A stretch of 64,000 nt of DNA from Streptomyces genisteinicus (GCF_014489615.1 NZ_CP060825.1:5998001-6062000), one strand, 5' to 3'. Counted from the stretch's first letter, positions 8,406 through 18,895 are shown. A program made the numbers and translations. The notes: generated by a model not told the origin, from the letters alone.

Positions 8406-9935
8406 TCAAATGTCGCGGAAGATCTCGATCTGCGCCCCCACCGAGTTCAGCCGCTCCGCCAGATCCTCGTAACCCCGGTTGATGACGTACACGTTGCGCA
8501 GCACCGAGGTGCCCTCGGCCGCCATCATCGCGAGCAGGACGACCACCGCCGGGCGGAGTGCGGGCGGGCACATCATCTCGGCGGCGCGCCAGCGGGTGGG
8601 GCCCTCCACCAGGACCCGGTGGGGGTCGAGGAGCTGGAGGCGGCCGCCGAGGCGGTTGAGGTCGGTGAGGTAGATGGCGCGGTTGTCGTAGACCCAGTCG
8701 TGGATCAGGGTCTGGCCCTGTGCGACGGCCGCGATCGCCGCGAAGAACGGCACGTTGTCGATGTTCAGCCCGGGGAACGGCATCGGGTGGATCTTGTCGA
8801 TCGGCGCCCGGAGCGTCGAGGGCCGCACGGTCAGGTCCAGCAGCCGGGTGCGCTTGTTGTCGGCCGCGTACTCGGCGGAGCGGTCGTGGTCGAGCCCCAT
8901 CTCCTCCAGGACCGCGAGCTCGATCTCCAGGAACTCGATCGGCACCCGGCGGATCGTCAGCTCCGACTCGGTGACGACGGCGGCGGCGATCAGGCTCATC
9001 GCCTCCACCGGGTCCTCGGAGGGGGAGTAGTCCACGTCGACGTCGATGGTCGGCATGCCGTGCACGGTCAGCGTCGTCGTCCCGATGCCCTCGACCCTGA
9101 CACCGAGCGCCTCCAGGAAGAAGCAGAGGTCCTGGACCATGTAGTTGGAGGAGGCGTTGCGGATGACGGTGACGCCGTCGTGGCGGGCGGCCGCCAGCAG
9201 CGCGTTCTCGGTCACGGTGTCGCCGCGCTCGGTCAGCACGATCGGGCGGCCGGGCGAGACCGAACGGTCCACCCGCGCGTGGTAGATGCCCTCGGTCGCG
9301 GTGATGTCCAGGCCGAAGCGGCGCAGGGCGATCATGTGCGGCTCGATGGTGCGGGTGCCGAGGTCGCAGCCGCCGGCGTAGGGCAGGCGGAAGGTGTCCA
9401 TCCGGTGCAGCAGCGGGCCGAGGAACATGATGATCGAACGGGTGCGCCGCGCGGCGTCGGCGTCGATCGCGTGCATGTCGAGGTCGGCCGGCGGGACGAT
9501 CTCCAGGTCCATGCCGTCGTTGATCCAGCGGGTGCGGACGCCGATGGAGCCGAGCACCTCCAGGAGGCGGTAGACCTCCTCGATCCGCGCCACCCGCCGC
9601 AGCACCGTGCGCCCCTTGTTGAGCAGGGCTCCGCACAGGAGCGCGACGCAGGCGTTCTTGCTCGTCTTGACGTCGATGGAACCGGAGAGCCGGCGTCCGC
9701 CGACGACCCGCAGATGCATCGGGCCCGCGTAGCCCAGGGAGACGATCTCGCTGTCCAGCGCCTCGCCGATGCGGGCGATCATCTCAAGGCTGATGTTCTG
9801 GTTGCCGCGTTCGATCCGGTTGACCGCGCTCTGGCTGGTGCCGAGCGCTTCGGCGAGCTGACTCTGTGTCCAGCCACGATGCTGGCGGGCGTCACGGATG
9901 AGCTTGCCGATGCGTACGAGGTAGTCGTCTGACAT
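8406..9935 (-). CDS. HTH-MurA fusion: UDP-GlcNAc enolpyruvyl transferase-like protein with N-terminal XRE domain
   Basis: A 509-residue protein with an XRE-type helix-turn-helix (about 6-63, TQSQLAEALGTSQSAVNRIERG) fused to an EPSP-synthase/MurA fold (about 72-509). MurA catalyses enolpyruvyl transfer from PEP to UDP-GlcNAc, the first committed step of peptidoglycan synthesis. Lys93-Asn94 (SKNACVALL), the fosfomycin-target loop GGCDLGTRT with Cys190, and a C-terminal NRGYEDL segment are kept, but the usual FPTDMQ stretch that carries the catalytic Asp reads FPGLNIDNV. It may be a second, specialised MurA or a regulator that uses the MurA fold to sense UDP-GlcNAc or PEP. A perfect palindrome lies 13 bp upstream of its start; no ribosome site is visible, so the mRNA may be leaderless. 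I recall a similar gene next to aconitase in S. coelicolor. Confidence 0.88.
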   Translation of the reverse strand: MSDDYLVRIGKLIRDARQHRGWTQSQLAEALGTSQSAVNRIERGNQNISLEMIARIGEALDSEIVSLGYAGPMHLRVVGGRRLSGSIDVKTSKNACVALLCGALLNKGRTVLRRVARIEEVYRLLEVLGSIGVRTRWINDGMDLEIVPPADLDMHAIDADAARRTRSIIMFLGPLLHRMDTFRLPYAGGCDLGTRTIEPHMIALRRFGLDITATEGIYHARVDRSVSPGRPIVLTERGDTVTENALLAAARHDGVTVIRNASSNYMVQDLCFFLEALGVRVEGIGTTTLTVHGMPTIDVDVDYSPSEDPVEAMSLIAAAVVTESELTIRRVPIEFLEIELAVLEEMGLDHDRSAEYAADNKRTRLLDLTVRPSTLRAPIDKIHPMPFPGLNIDNVPFFAAIAAVAQGQTLIHDWVYDNRAIYLTDLNRLGGRLQLLDPHRVLVEGPTRWRAAEMMCPPALRPAVVVLLAMMAAEGTSVLRNVYVINRGYEDLAERLNSVGAQIEIFRDI

Positions 9936-9947
9936 GCCAAGGAGGCT

Positions 9948-9963
9948 ATCTCAGATATGAGAT
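9948..9963. promoter_or_regulatory. Palindrome upstream of HTH-MurA gene (shared with acnA)
   Basis: ATCTCAGATATGAGAT has perfect 6-bp arms around GATA. The same ATCTCR-N4-YGAGAT pattern occurs upstream of aconitase at 12850-12865. A likely target of the XRE domain of the adjacent protein. Confidence 0.6.
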
Positions 9964-10122
9964 GAACCCGCGACGGGGGTGGGCCGTCCGGGTGAAGCGC
10001 TCCGGGGGAGCGTCCGGCGGGCATGCCTCGCCCCGATGCTCGCTCGCCCGTGGCCGCGCGGCAAACGGTGGCGGTGCGTCCGGGGGGGTCCCGGGCTCCG
10101 CGGGGAGAGCAGGCAGGGGGGA

Positions 10123-10137
10123 GTAGACAGTGTCTAC
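10123..10137. promoter_or_regulatory. TetR operator candidate
   Basis: GTAGACAGTGTCTAC is a perfect 15-bp palindrome, 23 bp upstream of the tetR start. A further TAGACA at 10148-10153 may be an extra half-site. Typical of TetR autoregulation of an efflux operon. Confidence 0.65.
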
Positions 10138-10159
10138 GTCGGTTTGCTAGACACGGTGC

Positions 10160-10870
10160 ATGCATGATCGGGAGGGGGGCCTGCGGGCCCGATTGGTCGC
10201 CGTCGGGGTCGAGTTGGTCGCGGAGGAGGGGGTGCGGGCGCTGACGCTGCGCGAGATCGCGCGCCGAGCCGGCGTGTCGCACGGTGCGCCGCGGAGGCAC
10301 TTCCCGACACACCGGGAACTGCTGTCCGCGATCGCCCGCGAAGGCTTCGCCCTCGTGGCCGCCGAGGCCGCCTCCGCGGTGGCCGACGACGGGCGGACGC
10401 CGCGCGCGCGTGTCGCCGCGGTGTGCGGGTCGTACATCCGCTTCGCCCGGGAGAACCGCGGCATGTACGAGCTGATGTTGCGTCACGATCTACTCGAAAG
10501 CGGATATCTCGGACTCCGCTCGATCAGCCTGCCGCTCTTCGACCTCCTCACCGGCCTCATCACGGAAGCCGGGCCCCGGCCCGGGGCCGCCGCGCCCCGC
10601 GTGGTCGCGGGCGCGCTCTGGGCGAACCTCCACGGCATCGTCCAGCTCTGGGAGTGGGGGAGTCTGGAGCTCGCCACCGGGGAAGGCGACATCGACACGC
10701 TCCTGGCCGCCGCGCTCGACGCCCACCTCGGCCCCGAAGCCGCCGAAGCACCCGGGGCCCCCGAAGCCGAAGCACCCGGGGCCCCGGCCGGCGGGACGGA
10801 CCGGGCCGCACCCGAGCAGGCGGGGCCGGCGGGACCCGGACGCGCGGCCTCCGAGCGGGAGGAGCGGTGA
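10160..10870 (+). CDS. TetR-family regulator of the adjacent MFS efflux gene
   Basis: A 236-residue TetR repressor. The N-terminal HTH (about 20-50, LTLREIARRAGVSHGAPRRHFPTHREL) is followed by a helical ligand domain resembling the TetR_C_33/WHG class (YIRFARENRGMYELMLR). The last 45 residues are a low-complexity tail of AEAPGAP repeats, which is unusual. The stop overlaps the GTG of the MFS gene by 3 nt (GTGA), so the two are one operon and translationally coupled. ATG at 10160 has no good ribosome site; the operator palindrome lies just upstream. It probably represses the pair and is released by a substrate of the pump. Confidence 0.88.
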   Translation: MHDREGGLRARLVAVGVELVAEEGVRALTLREIARRAGVSHGAPRRHFPTHRELLSAIAREGFALVAAEAASAVADDGRTPRARVAAVCGSYIRFARENRGMYELMLRHDLLESGYLGLRSISLPLFDLLTGLITEAGPRPGAAAPRVVAGALWANLHGIVQLWEWGSLELATGEGDIDTLLAAALDAHLGPEAAEAPGAPEAEAPGAPAGGTDRAAPEQAGPAGPGRAASEREER

Positions 10871-12315
10871 ACGGCGGCTTTCACCGCGGCGTCGCCCTCG
10901 CGAGCAGCATCGTCGGCGCGTCGGCCGTCGCCCTCGACGGCACCGTGCTGACCGTGGTGCAGCCCGTCCTCCAGCGGGACCTCGACGCCACCGTGGCCCA
11001 GGTCCAGTGGGCCGGCACGGGTTACCTCGTCGCCGTCGCGAGCCTGCTCGTCCTCGCCGGCCGGCTCGGCGACCGCCACGGTCACGAACGCCTCTTCGCC
11101 CTCGGCATCCTCGGCTTCGGCGCCGCGTCGGCCGGCATCGCCGTGGCACCGGACATCGGCTGGGTCATCGGGCTGCGGGTCGTCCAGGGGGTGTTCGGCG
11201 CGCTGCTCCAGCCGGCGACCCTGGGCATGCTGCGGACCTCCTTCCCGCCGGACCGCCTGGCCGGTCCGATCGCCCTGCGCACCGTCGCCATCGGCCTCGC
11301 GGCCGCCGCCGGCCCGCTCGTCGGCGGCGTGCTGGTCGCGCACTTCGGCTGGCGCGCCGTGTTCGTGCTGAACATCGTGCCCGCGACGCTGACGGGCGTC
11401 CTCGTCCTCGCGCTGCGCACGCCGGAATCCGAGGGCGCGGGGGGAGCCAGGGCCGCGCGGTCCGGGCGGATCGACCCCGTCGGGGCGCTGCTCCTCGCCG
11501 TGACGCTGGTCTGCTCGGTGCACGCCCTCGTCGCCGTCCCCGCGGACGGGATCACCCGGGTGACGGCCGCCGTGGGCGCGGCGGCCGTGGTGAGCGGGGC
11601 GTGTCTCGTCCGGCACGAACGGTGTGCGCGCGACCCGCTGGTGCCGTCCGCCGTCCTGGGCTCACCGCCCGTCGCCGCGGCGCTCGCCGTCCTGGTGTGC
11701 GCGTCGGCGGCGATGCTCGGCGCCCTCTTCGCCGTCATGTACCTCCTCCAGGACGGGCTCGGCCAGGACCCGCTGCGCGGAAGCCTGACGGCGCTGCCCG
11801 GGGCCGCGGCCATGATCCTGGCCGCGCCGCTCGCCCCCGTCCTGACCCGGAGGCTGGGTCCGCGCCGCACGGTGACGCCGGCGGCCCTCGCGCTCGCCGC
11901 CGGCGCGGCGCTCCTCTCCGGGACGGGCCCGACCGCTGCCGCGCCGTGGTCGGCCTGCACCGGGTTCGTGCTGCTCGGCGCCGGATTCGGGACGGTGATG
12001 GTGGCCGCCACCGCGGTCGCGGTGCGGGAGGCCCCCGCCGAGCACGCGGGGGTCACGGGCGGACTCCAGCAGACGGCGATGAACATCGGGCCGGCCGTGG
12101 GGATCGCGGCGGCGACGGCCGTGATGTCCGGGGCCGCGGACATCGCCGACGGCACCGGCCGAGCGCTTCTGCTGCTCGCCTCGTTCGCCGTGCTCGGCGC
12201 GGTCCTCGCGCTCCGGCTGCCGTCCGGCGGCCCGTCCGGCTCCGCGCGCCGGCCGTCCGCGGACCTCCCGTCCCGCCCCGATCCGGTCGGGTCCGCGCCC
12301 TCGGCGGACCGATGA
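10867..12315 (+). CDS. MFS drug transporter, DHA2 (14-helix) type
   Basis: A 482-residue inner-membrane major facilitator of the EmrB/QacA group, predicted to export small hydrophobic or antibiotic-like compounds in exchange for protons. GTG at 10867 has GGGAGGAG upstream and overlaps the tetR stop. The N-terminal helix carries LDGTVLTVVQPVLQRDL, the usual helix-1 motif of DHA2 transporters (LD-TIVNVALP), helix 2-3 loop has GRLGDRHGHERLF (motif A), and helix 5 has AAGPLVGGVL (motif C). About 14 hydrophobic segments can be counted. The pump and its regulator sit between the HTH-MurA gene and acnA, which I recall as adjacent in S. coelicolor, so they may be an insertion in this lineage. Confidence 0.88.
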   Translation: MNGGFHRGVALASSIVGASAVALDGTVLTVVQPVLQRDLDATVAQVQWAGTGYLVAVASLLVLAGRLGDRHGHERLFALGILGFGAASAGIAVAPDIGWVIGLRVVQGVFGALLQPATLGMLRTSFPPDRLAGPIALRTVAIGLAAAAGPLVGGVLVAHFGWRAVFVLNIVPATLTGVLVLALRTPESEGAGGARAARSGRIDPVGALLLAVTLVCSVHALVAVPADGITRVTAAVGAAAVVSGACLVRHERCARDPLVPSAVLGSPPVAAALAVLVCASAAMLGALFAVMYLLQDGLGQDPLRGSLTALPGAAAMILAAPLAPVLTRRLGPRRTVTPAALALAAGAALLSGTGPTAAAPWSACTGFVLLGAGFGTVMVAATAVAVREAPAEHAGVTGGLQQTAMNIGPAVGIAAATAVMSGAADIADGTGRALLLLASFAVLGAVLALRLPSGGPSGSARRPSADLPSRPDPVGSAPSADR

Positions 12316-12626
12316 CCTCCGGCGGCGCGGGCGCTCGGGTGAGGGGGACCCGCGTCCTCCCGAGCCGCGCGCCGCACGTCCGCGCGGACCCGCCCCCACG
12401 CGCGGACCGGCGCGATGCACGGCGCCGTCGCCTCAGGCGCGGCGGGCGGGGCCCCACGCCCCTGTCGCGCCCGGGGCGTGCGGGCGGGAGAGGGCAGTGC
12501 GCTCCCGGCCGCCGAAGCCATGGCCCCGTGCCGCCCGCGGCCCACGGCGGCGCGCACCCCTCGCGCAGGTGCCCCAGGCGCGCGCGGATGCCCTGCCACG
12601 CCGGACCCGACCCGCCCCGGTCCATC

Positions 12627-12699
12627 GAGGGCCCCGGCCGGAGCTGACCGCCCCCCTGCGAGGGCCTTGCCCGGAGCTGACCGCTCCCCGCGAGGGCCC
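12627..12699. repeat. 32-33-bp tandem repeat, two units plus a partial third
   Basis: Units begin GAGGGCC and contain CCGGAGCTGACCGC; they start at 12627, 12660 and 12692 (partial). No function apparent. Confidence 0.6.
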
Positions 12700-12738
12700 G
12701 GCGCGCCGCAGCGGCCGTACCACCCGCACCACCCGCCG

Positions 12739-12776
12739 GCTCCGCGGGACACGGCGCGCGCCGTGTCCCGCGGAGC
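12739..12776. terminator. 38-bp perfect palindrome, probable terminator of the tetR-MFS operon
   Basis: Seventeen-base arms beginning GCTCCGCGGGACACGGC flank a GCGC centre that is itself self-complementary. It lies about 420 bp downstream of the MFS stop and upstream of the acnA promoter. There is no T-tract. Confidence 0.5.
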
Positions 12777-12820
12777 GCTGTCCGGCGGGCCGGGTGAGGG
12801 CGCTCACCTGTGTCCGGGCA

Positions 12821-12848
12821 TGACCAGTCTGCGGTCATGTACTAGAGT
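12821..12848 (+). promoter_or_regulatory. Candidate acnA promoter
   Basis: TGACCA (12821-12826) and TAGAGT (12843-12848) are spaced by 16 bp and resemble a vegetative promoter. The palindrome at 12850-12865 begins directly after the -10 element, where a bound repressor would block transcription. Confidence 0.4.
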
Positions 12849-12849
12849 T

Positions 12850-12865
12850 ATCTCGACATCGAGAT
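12850..12865. promoter_or_regulatory. Palindrome upstream of acnA (shared with HTH-MurA gene)
   Basis: ATCTCGACATCGAGAT has perfect 6-bp arms and matches the palindrome at 9948-9963 in the pattern ATCTCR-N4-YGAGAT. It sits 130 bp upstream of the acnA start codon. Confidence 0.6.
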
Positions 12866-12909
12866 ATCTACCGAAGGCGTACCGCAGGCGGCCTGTCGGT
12901 AAGGGTTAC

Positions 12910-12928
12910 CTAACTAAGCCTTACCTTA
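12910..12928. promoter_or_regulatory. Possible iron box (DmdR/IdeR-like) in the acnA leader
   Basis: CTAACTAAGCCTTACCTTA agrees with the recalled iron-box consensus TTAGGTTAGGCTCACCTAA at 12 of 19 positions. Iron control of an Fe-S aconitase would make sense, but the match is only partial. Confidence 0.3.
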
Positions 12929-12995
12929 GCGGATCGGCGAGCAGCCGTGGCGGCAGCATGGACGCAGTACGCGCACATTGATGAAGGAGACTGTC

Positions 12996-15710
<2,715 letters not shown>

Positions 15711-15756
15711 TCCCGCCCCGGACGAGGCGCCCCTCCGGGCGGCCGCCCCTCCGGAC

Positions 15757-15798
15757 GAAGGGCCGTCACCCCGCTCCCCGCGGGTGTGGCGGCCCTTC
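15757..15798. terminator. acnA terminator
   Basis: GAAGGGCCG and CGGCCCTTC arms form a stem about 45 bp downstream of the acnA stop, with further partial pairing inside. Confidence 0.6.
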
Positions 15799-15885
15799 GG
15801 CGCACCCCGCCCCGCGCCCCGACTCTCCTCGTGCGCAAGGCGTTTACAGCCCTCCGGGTCCGCGCTAGCTTCACCCGATGAAGCG

Positions 15886-15899
15886 TGGGAGCGCTCCCA
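15886..15899. promoter_or_regulatory. CebR box upstream of the LPMO gene
   Basis: TGGGAGCGCTCCCA is the perfect 14-bp palindrome known as the operator of CebR, the cellobiose/cellotriose-responsive LacI-type repressor of streptomycete cellulose genes. It lies 66 bp upstream of the start codon. Confidence 0.9.
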
Positions 15900-15965
15900 C
15901 GGTTCCCGCGCCCGCGCGAAGCACATCCTCCCCTCCCGCCCCCCACCCTCCGAAGGGACGACCGG

Positions 15966-17042
15966 ATGATCCGGAGATCAAGAGCGCTGAGCCGACCACG
16001 CGCTCTGCTGCTGACCCTCCTCGCACTGGTCACCACCATTCCCGCCCTCGGTCTCGTCGTCTCCGCCGGTGGCGACGCCGAGGCCCACGGCACCCCGATG
16101 AAGCCCGCCAGCCGCACCTTCCTGTGCTGGCAGGACGGGCTGACCGACACCGGTGAGATCAAGCCGGTCAACCCGGCCTGCAAGGCGGCCGCCCAGCAGA
16201 GCGGCACCACGCCGTTCTACAACTGGTTCTCCGTGCTGCGCTCCGACGGCGCGGGCCGCACCCGCGGCTTCGTGCCCGACGGCGAGCTGTGCAGCGGCGG
16301 CAACACCAACTTCACCGGCTTCAACGCGGCGCGCGACGACTGGCCGCTGACCCACCTCACGTCCGGCGCGACCATCGACTTCTCCTACAACGCCTGGGCC
16401 GCGCACCCGGGATGGTTCAAGGTCTACGTGACCAAGGACGGCTTCGACCCGACCGCGCCCCTCACCTGGGACGACGTCGAGAACGCCCCGTTCCTGACCG
16501 TCGACCACCCGCAGCTCAACGGTTCGCCGGGCACGGTCGAGGCGAACTACTCGTGGACGGGCGCCCTGCCCGCGAACAAGTCCGGCCGCCACGTCATCTA
16601 CATGGTGTGGCAGCGCTCCGACAGCCAGGAGACCTTCTACTCCTGCTCCGACGTCGTCTTCGACGGCGGCAACGGAGAGGTCACCGGCGTGAAGGACCCG
16701 GGCGAGGGCGGGGGAGACCCCGGTGGACCCGCGCCGGGCGCCGAGTGCACCGCCACCCGCACGACCGCCGGAAGCTGGGGCGGCGGCTACCAGTCCCAGG
16801 TGACGGTCACCAACACCGGCACGGTGCCGATGCTCGGCTGGATGGTCGACTGGACCCTCCCGGCGGGCCACCGGATCGACAGCCTCTGGAACGGGGCGAT
16901 GACCGCCCAGGGGCAGGCCGTCATGGTCCACAACGCGGGTCACAACGGCAGCCTCGCACCGGGGCAGTCGGCGAACTTCGGCTACGTGGCCACCGGATCG
17001 GGGGCCGACACCCAGTCGGCGCTCACCTGCCGGCTGGGCTGA
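15966..17042 (+). CDS. Secreted lytic polysaccharide monooxygenase (AA10) with CBM2
   Basis: A 358-residue secreted copper enzyme that oxidatively cleaves crystalline cellulose or chitin. The signal peptide (residues 1-40, ending AEA) exposes His41 (HGTPMKPASRTFLCWQ) as mature residue 1, which with the later His in NAWAAHPGWFKVY forms the copper histidine brace of AA10 enzymes. A short Gly/Asp/Pro linker leads to a C-terminal CBM2 (about 263-358, ECTATRTTAGSWGGGYQSQV, with Trp residues and end cysteines). ATG at 15966 has AAGGGA upstream; a longer frame from 15885 would start inside the CebR box. The CebR operator argues for a role in cellulose breakdown. Confidence 0.93.
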   Translation: MIRRSRALSRPRALLLTLLALVTTIPALGLVVSAGGDAEAHGTPMKPASRTFLCWQDGLTDTGEIKPVNPACKAAAQQSGTTPFYNWFSVLRSDGAGRTRGFVPDGELCSGGNTNFTGFNAARDDWPLTHLTSGATIDFSYNAWAAHPGWFKVYVTKDGFDPTAPLTWDDVENAPFLTVDHPQLNGSPGTVEANYSWTGALPANKSGRHVIYMVWQRSDSQETFYSCSDVVFDGGNGEVTGVKDPGEGGGDPGGPAPGAECTATRTTAGSWGGGYQSQVTVTNTGTVPMLGWMVDWTLPAGHRIDSLWNGAMTAQGQAVMVHNAGHNGSLAPGQSANFGYVATGSGADTQSALTCRLG

Positions 17043-17087
17043 CCCGTCCGCCGGGCCGGGCACCTGCCCGTCCGGACCGGCGGACAC

Positions 17088-17114
17088 CGAAAGGGCCGCG
17101 CTCCCCGCACCGGG
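17088..17114. terminator. Left half of a terminator hairpin split by an IS element
   Basis: The arm GGGCCGCGCTCCC (17094-17106 region) pairs with GGGAGCGCGGCCC, now found at 18905-18917 on the far side of the IS. Before insertion it was a 13-bp stem with a CGCACC loop, between the convergent LPMO and FG-GAP genes. Confidence 0.8.
17103..17114 (+). repeat. 12-bp target-site duplication, left copy
   Basis: CCCCGCACCGGG directly precedes the left inverted repeat of the IS; the identical right copy is at 18896-18907. The duplicated bases are the loop and loop-closing pairs of the terminator. Confidence 0.88.
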
Positions 17115-17137
17115 ATGCTGTTGGTTAATCCGGGCCC
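17115..17137 (+). repeat. IS left terminal inverted repeat
   Basis: Twenty-three bases starting ATGCTGTTGGTTAATCC and ending GGGCCC; perfect match to the right end. Confidence 0.9.
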
Positions 17138-17155
17138 GGTTGCTTCGCCCCGCCG

Positions 17156-18796
17156 CTATGCGGCGGGGCGGAGTGCTGTCAGGTGGCTGGCGCGGGTTCG
17201 AGCGTGGAGTGTGCCCGTGAGCCAGGCGTCGATGCGGATGAGGTTGATCGCCGCGCCGGTGAGTTGGTGCTGGAGGCTTGTCTTCGCCATGCCTCGGTAG
17301 CGGGACCGGCGTAGATCGCAGGCACGGACCCCTTGAGAGATCGTTCCCTCGACCCCGGCGCGGATCGTGTATCGGGCCTTCCACTCGTCACCCTGCTGGA
17401 GTGCGCGGGCGTGCTGGAGGGCTTCGTACTCCTGGCGGGGACGCAGGTTGATCTCCCGGCGCTCGGCTCTGGGCGAGTTGACGCACTCGCGCAGCGCGGG
17501 GCACGAGCGGCAGTCGGCCTGGGAGAACCGGACCCGGATGGTCGGATGTCCGGTCCTGGAGCGGCGCTGGTGCCATTGGGTGCTGGCCACCCCCTTGGGG
17601 CAGGTCACACGCTGGTTGTCCCAATCGATGGCGAAGGCGTCCTGCCCGTAGGCGGTGCGGGTATGCGGAGCGGTCGTCGGCTTCATCGGCCCGTGCAGGG
17701 CGACGCCGTGGTCACGCCGTGCGGCGACCAGGGCACCGGCGTTGGCATAGCCGGTGTCCACCCAGTGCTCACCGGGCAGCAGGTCCCGCCCGGCCAGGCC
17801 GGCATGGACGACAGCGGCCATCCGGTCATCCGTCACCGTGGCGACGGTGGTGGTCACGTTCGTGATCAGATGCACCGTGTCCGGATCACAGGTCTCGGTC
17901 ACGTGGACCTTGTAGCCGTCCCAGCGCACCTCCCCCTTGACCCCGCCGCGGGCCTCGGTGTCATACGGGCTGACCAGGCGCGTCGCACCCGGCGGCCGTT
18001 CTTTTGGGCCACGGCGCGCCACCTCGCCATCGACCAGGTGGAAGTGCTGGACCCACACCTGCCGCAGGACCTCCAGCTCCGGCAGGGACCGCAGCCGTGG
18101 CGGGGCGCCGTCGGCCCAGGCCATCCGCAGCAACAGCATTCCGTCGCCGCCAATCCGCCGGTATACCTGATCCCGTTTGACGCGAGCCTTGGGAAAGCGG
18201 GACTCCTCAGCCCGGGTCGCGTAATGCCTGAACCAGTCGGGCCTGGCGTTCTCGCCCACCCAGCCGGGCTCGGCGCGGGCCGCCGCGTTCAGCGCCGCGC
18301 GCAAGGTCTCGGTGACCAGCTCCAGCTGGTTGATCTCCCGAACCGCGGACAGCACATGTGTGGAGTCGGTCCGCGCGCTTGCTCCGGCAGTGATCAGCCC
18401 TTGTCGCCGGGCTGCCGACAGCACCCCGTCCAGGAGCTCCCGCCCCCCGTCCGCGCCGACCAGCCGGTCCCGGAACTCCGAGAGCACCGAGTAGTCGAAA
18501 CCCGTGTCCGTCAGTTCCAGCCCGAGCGCGTACTTCCAGTCGATACGGGCCCGCACCGCCTCCGCGGTCTGCCGGTCGGTCAGCCCTTCCACGAACTGCA
18601 GCACCAACACCAGCGCCAGCCGGCCCGGCGACCACGCCGGCCTGCCGCGCACTGCGAACAGCGCCGCAAAGTCCCCGTCCTGGAACATGACCCCGAGCTC
18701 GTCACGGATCCGGATCGCCAGACTGCCCTTCGGGAACGCGGCCCGCGCCACGCGCACTGTCTCCACCGGGATCTCGCCCGACCCACCCGACCGCAT
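17156..18796 (-). CDS. IS1182-family transposase
   Basis: A 546-residue DDE transposase. The N-terminal DUF772-type helical domain (LVLQFVEGLTDRQTAEAVRARIDWKYAL) and DSVLSEFRDRL-like segment (FDYSVLSEFRDRLV) are followed by the catalytic RNase H-like domain with TDSTHVL (first Asp), HWVDTGYANAG (second Asp) and a C-terminal RAGVEGTISQGVRACDLRRSRYRG segment carrying the catalytic Glu, plus a CxxC region (DCRSCPALRECVN). ATG at 18796 is 12 nt after GGGGAGGG; in-frame GTGs at 18802 and 18808 are alternatives. The longer open frame to 19027 crosses the IS end and is not real. No frameshift or internal stop, so it is presumably active. Confidence 0.93.
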   Translation of the reverse strand: MRSGGSGEIPVETVRVARAAFPKGSLAIRIRDELGVMFQDGDFAALFAVRGRPAWSPGRLALVLVLQFVEGLTDRQTAEAVRARIDWKYALGLELTDTGFDYSVLSEFRDRLVGADGGRELLDGVLSAARRQGLITAGASARTDSTHVLSAVREINQLELVTETLRAALNAAARAEPGWVGENARPDWFRHYATRAEESRFPKARVKRDQVYRRIGGDGMLLLRMAWADGAPPRLRSLPELEVLRQVWVQHFHLVDGEVARRGPKERPPGATRLVSPYDTEARGGVKGEVRWDGYKVHVTETCDPDTVHLITNVTTTVATVTDDRMAAVVHAGLAGRDLLPGEHWVDTGYANAGALVAARRDHGVALHGPMKPTTAPHTRTAYGQDAFAIDWDNQRVTCPKGVASTQWHQRRSRTGHPTIRVRFSQADCRSCPALRECVNSPRAERREINLRPRQEYEALQHARALQQGDEWKARYTIRAGVEGTISQGVRACDLRRSRYRGMAKTSLQHQLTGAAINLIRIDAWLTGTLHARTRASHLTALRPAA

Positions 18797-18872
18797 CGAC
18801 ACAGACACCCTCCCCAAACGACAACGTCGGCCCCCGAGACACCAACGGGCCTCGGGAGCCGACGTCACGCAA

Positions 18873-18895
18873 GGGCCCGGATTAACCAACAGCAT
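18873..18895 (-). repeat. IS right terminal inverted repeat
   Basis: Perfect inverted copy of 17115-17137. Confidence 0.9.

Larger units (their letters stand above)
12316..12820. other. Gene-free GC-rich stretch between MFS and acnA
   Basis: No open frame here has a ribosome site together with a recognisable protein. It contains a degenerate tandem repeat and a long perfect palindrome, annotated separately, and then the acnA promoter region. Confidence 0.6.
17115..18895 (-). mobile_element. IS1182-family insertion sequence, 1781 bp
   Basis: A complete element. Its ends are identical 23-bp inverted repeats beginning ATGCTGTTGGTTAATCC (17115-17137 and the complement of 18873-18895). It carries one full-length transposase gene and is flanked by 12-bp direct repeats, so the insertion looks recent and possibly still mobile. 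IS1182-type elements are known to favour palindromic targets, which fits the insertion in a terminator loop. Confidence 0.9.

Noticed and set aside
12415..12981. 188-codon plus-strand and several minus-strand frames upstream of acnA
   Set aside because: Arg/Pro/Ala-rich translations with no motif; the region contains a palindrome, a tandem repeat and the acnA promoter.
15885..15965. 27-residue N-terminal extension of the LPMO
   Set aside because: It begins inside the CebR operator and would move the signal peptide away from the N terminus.
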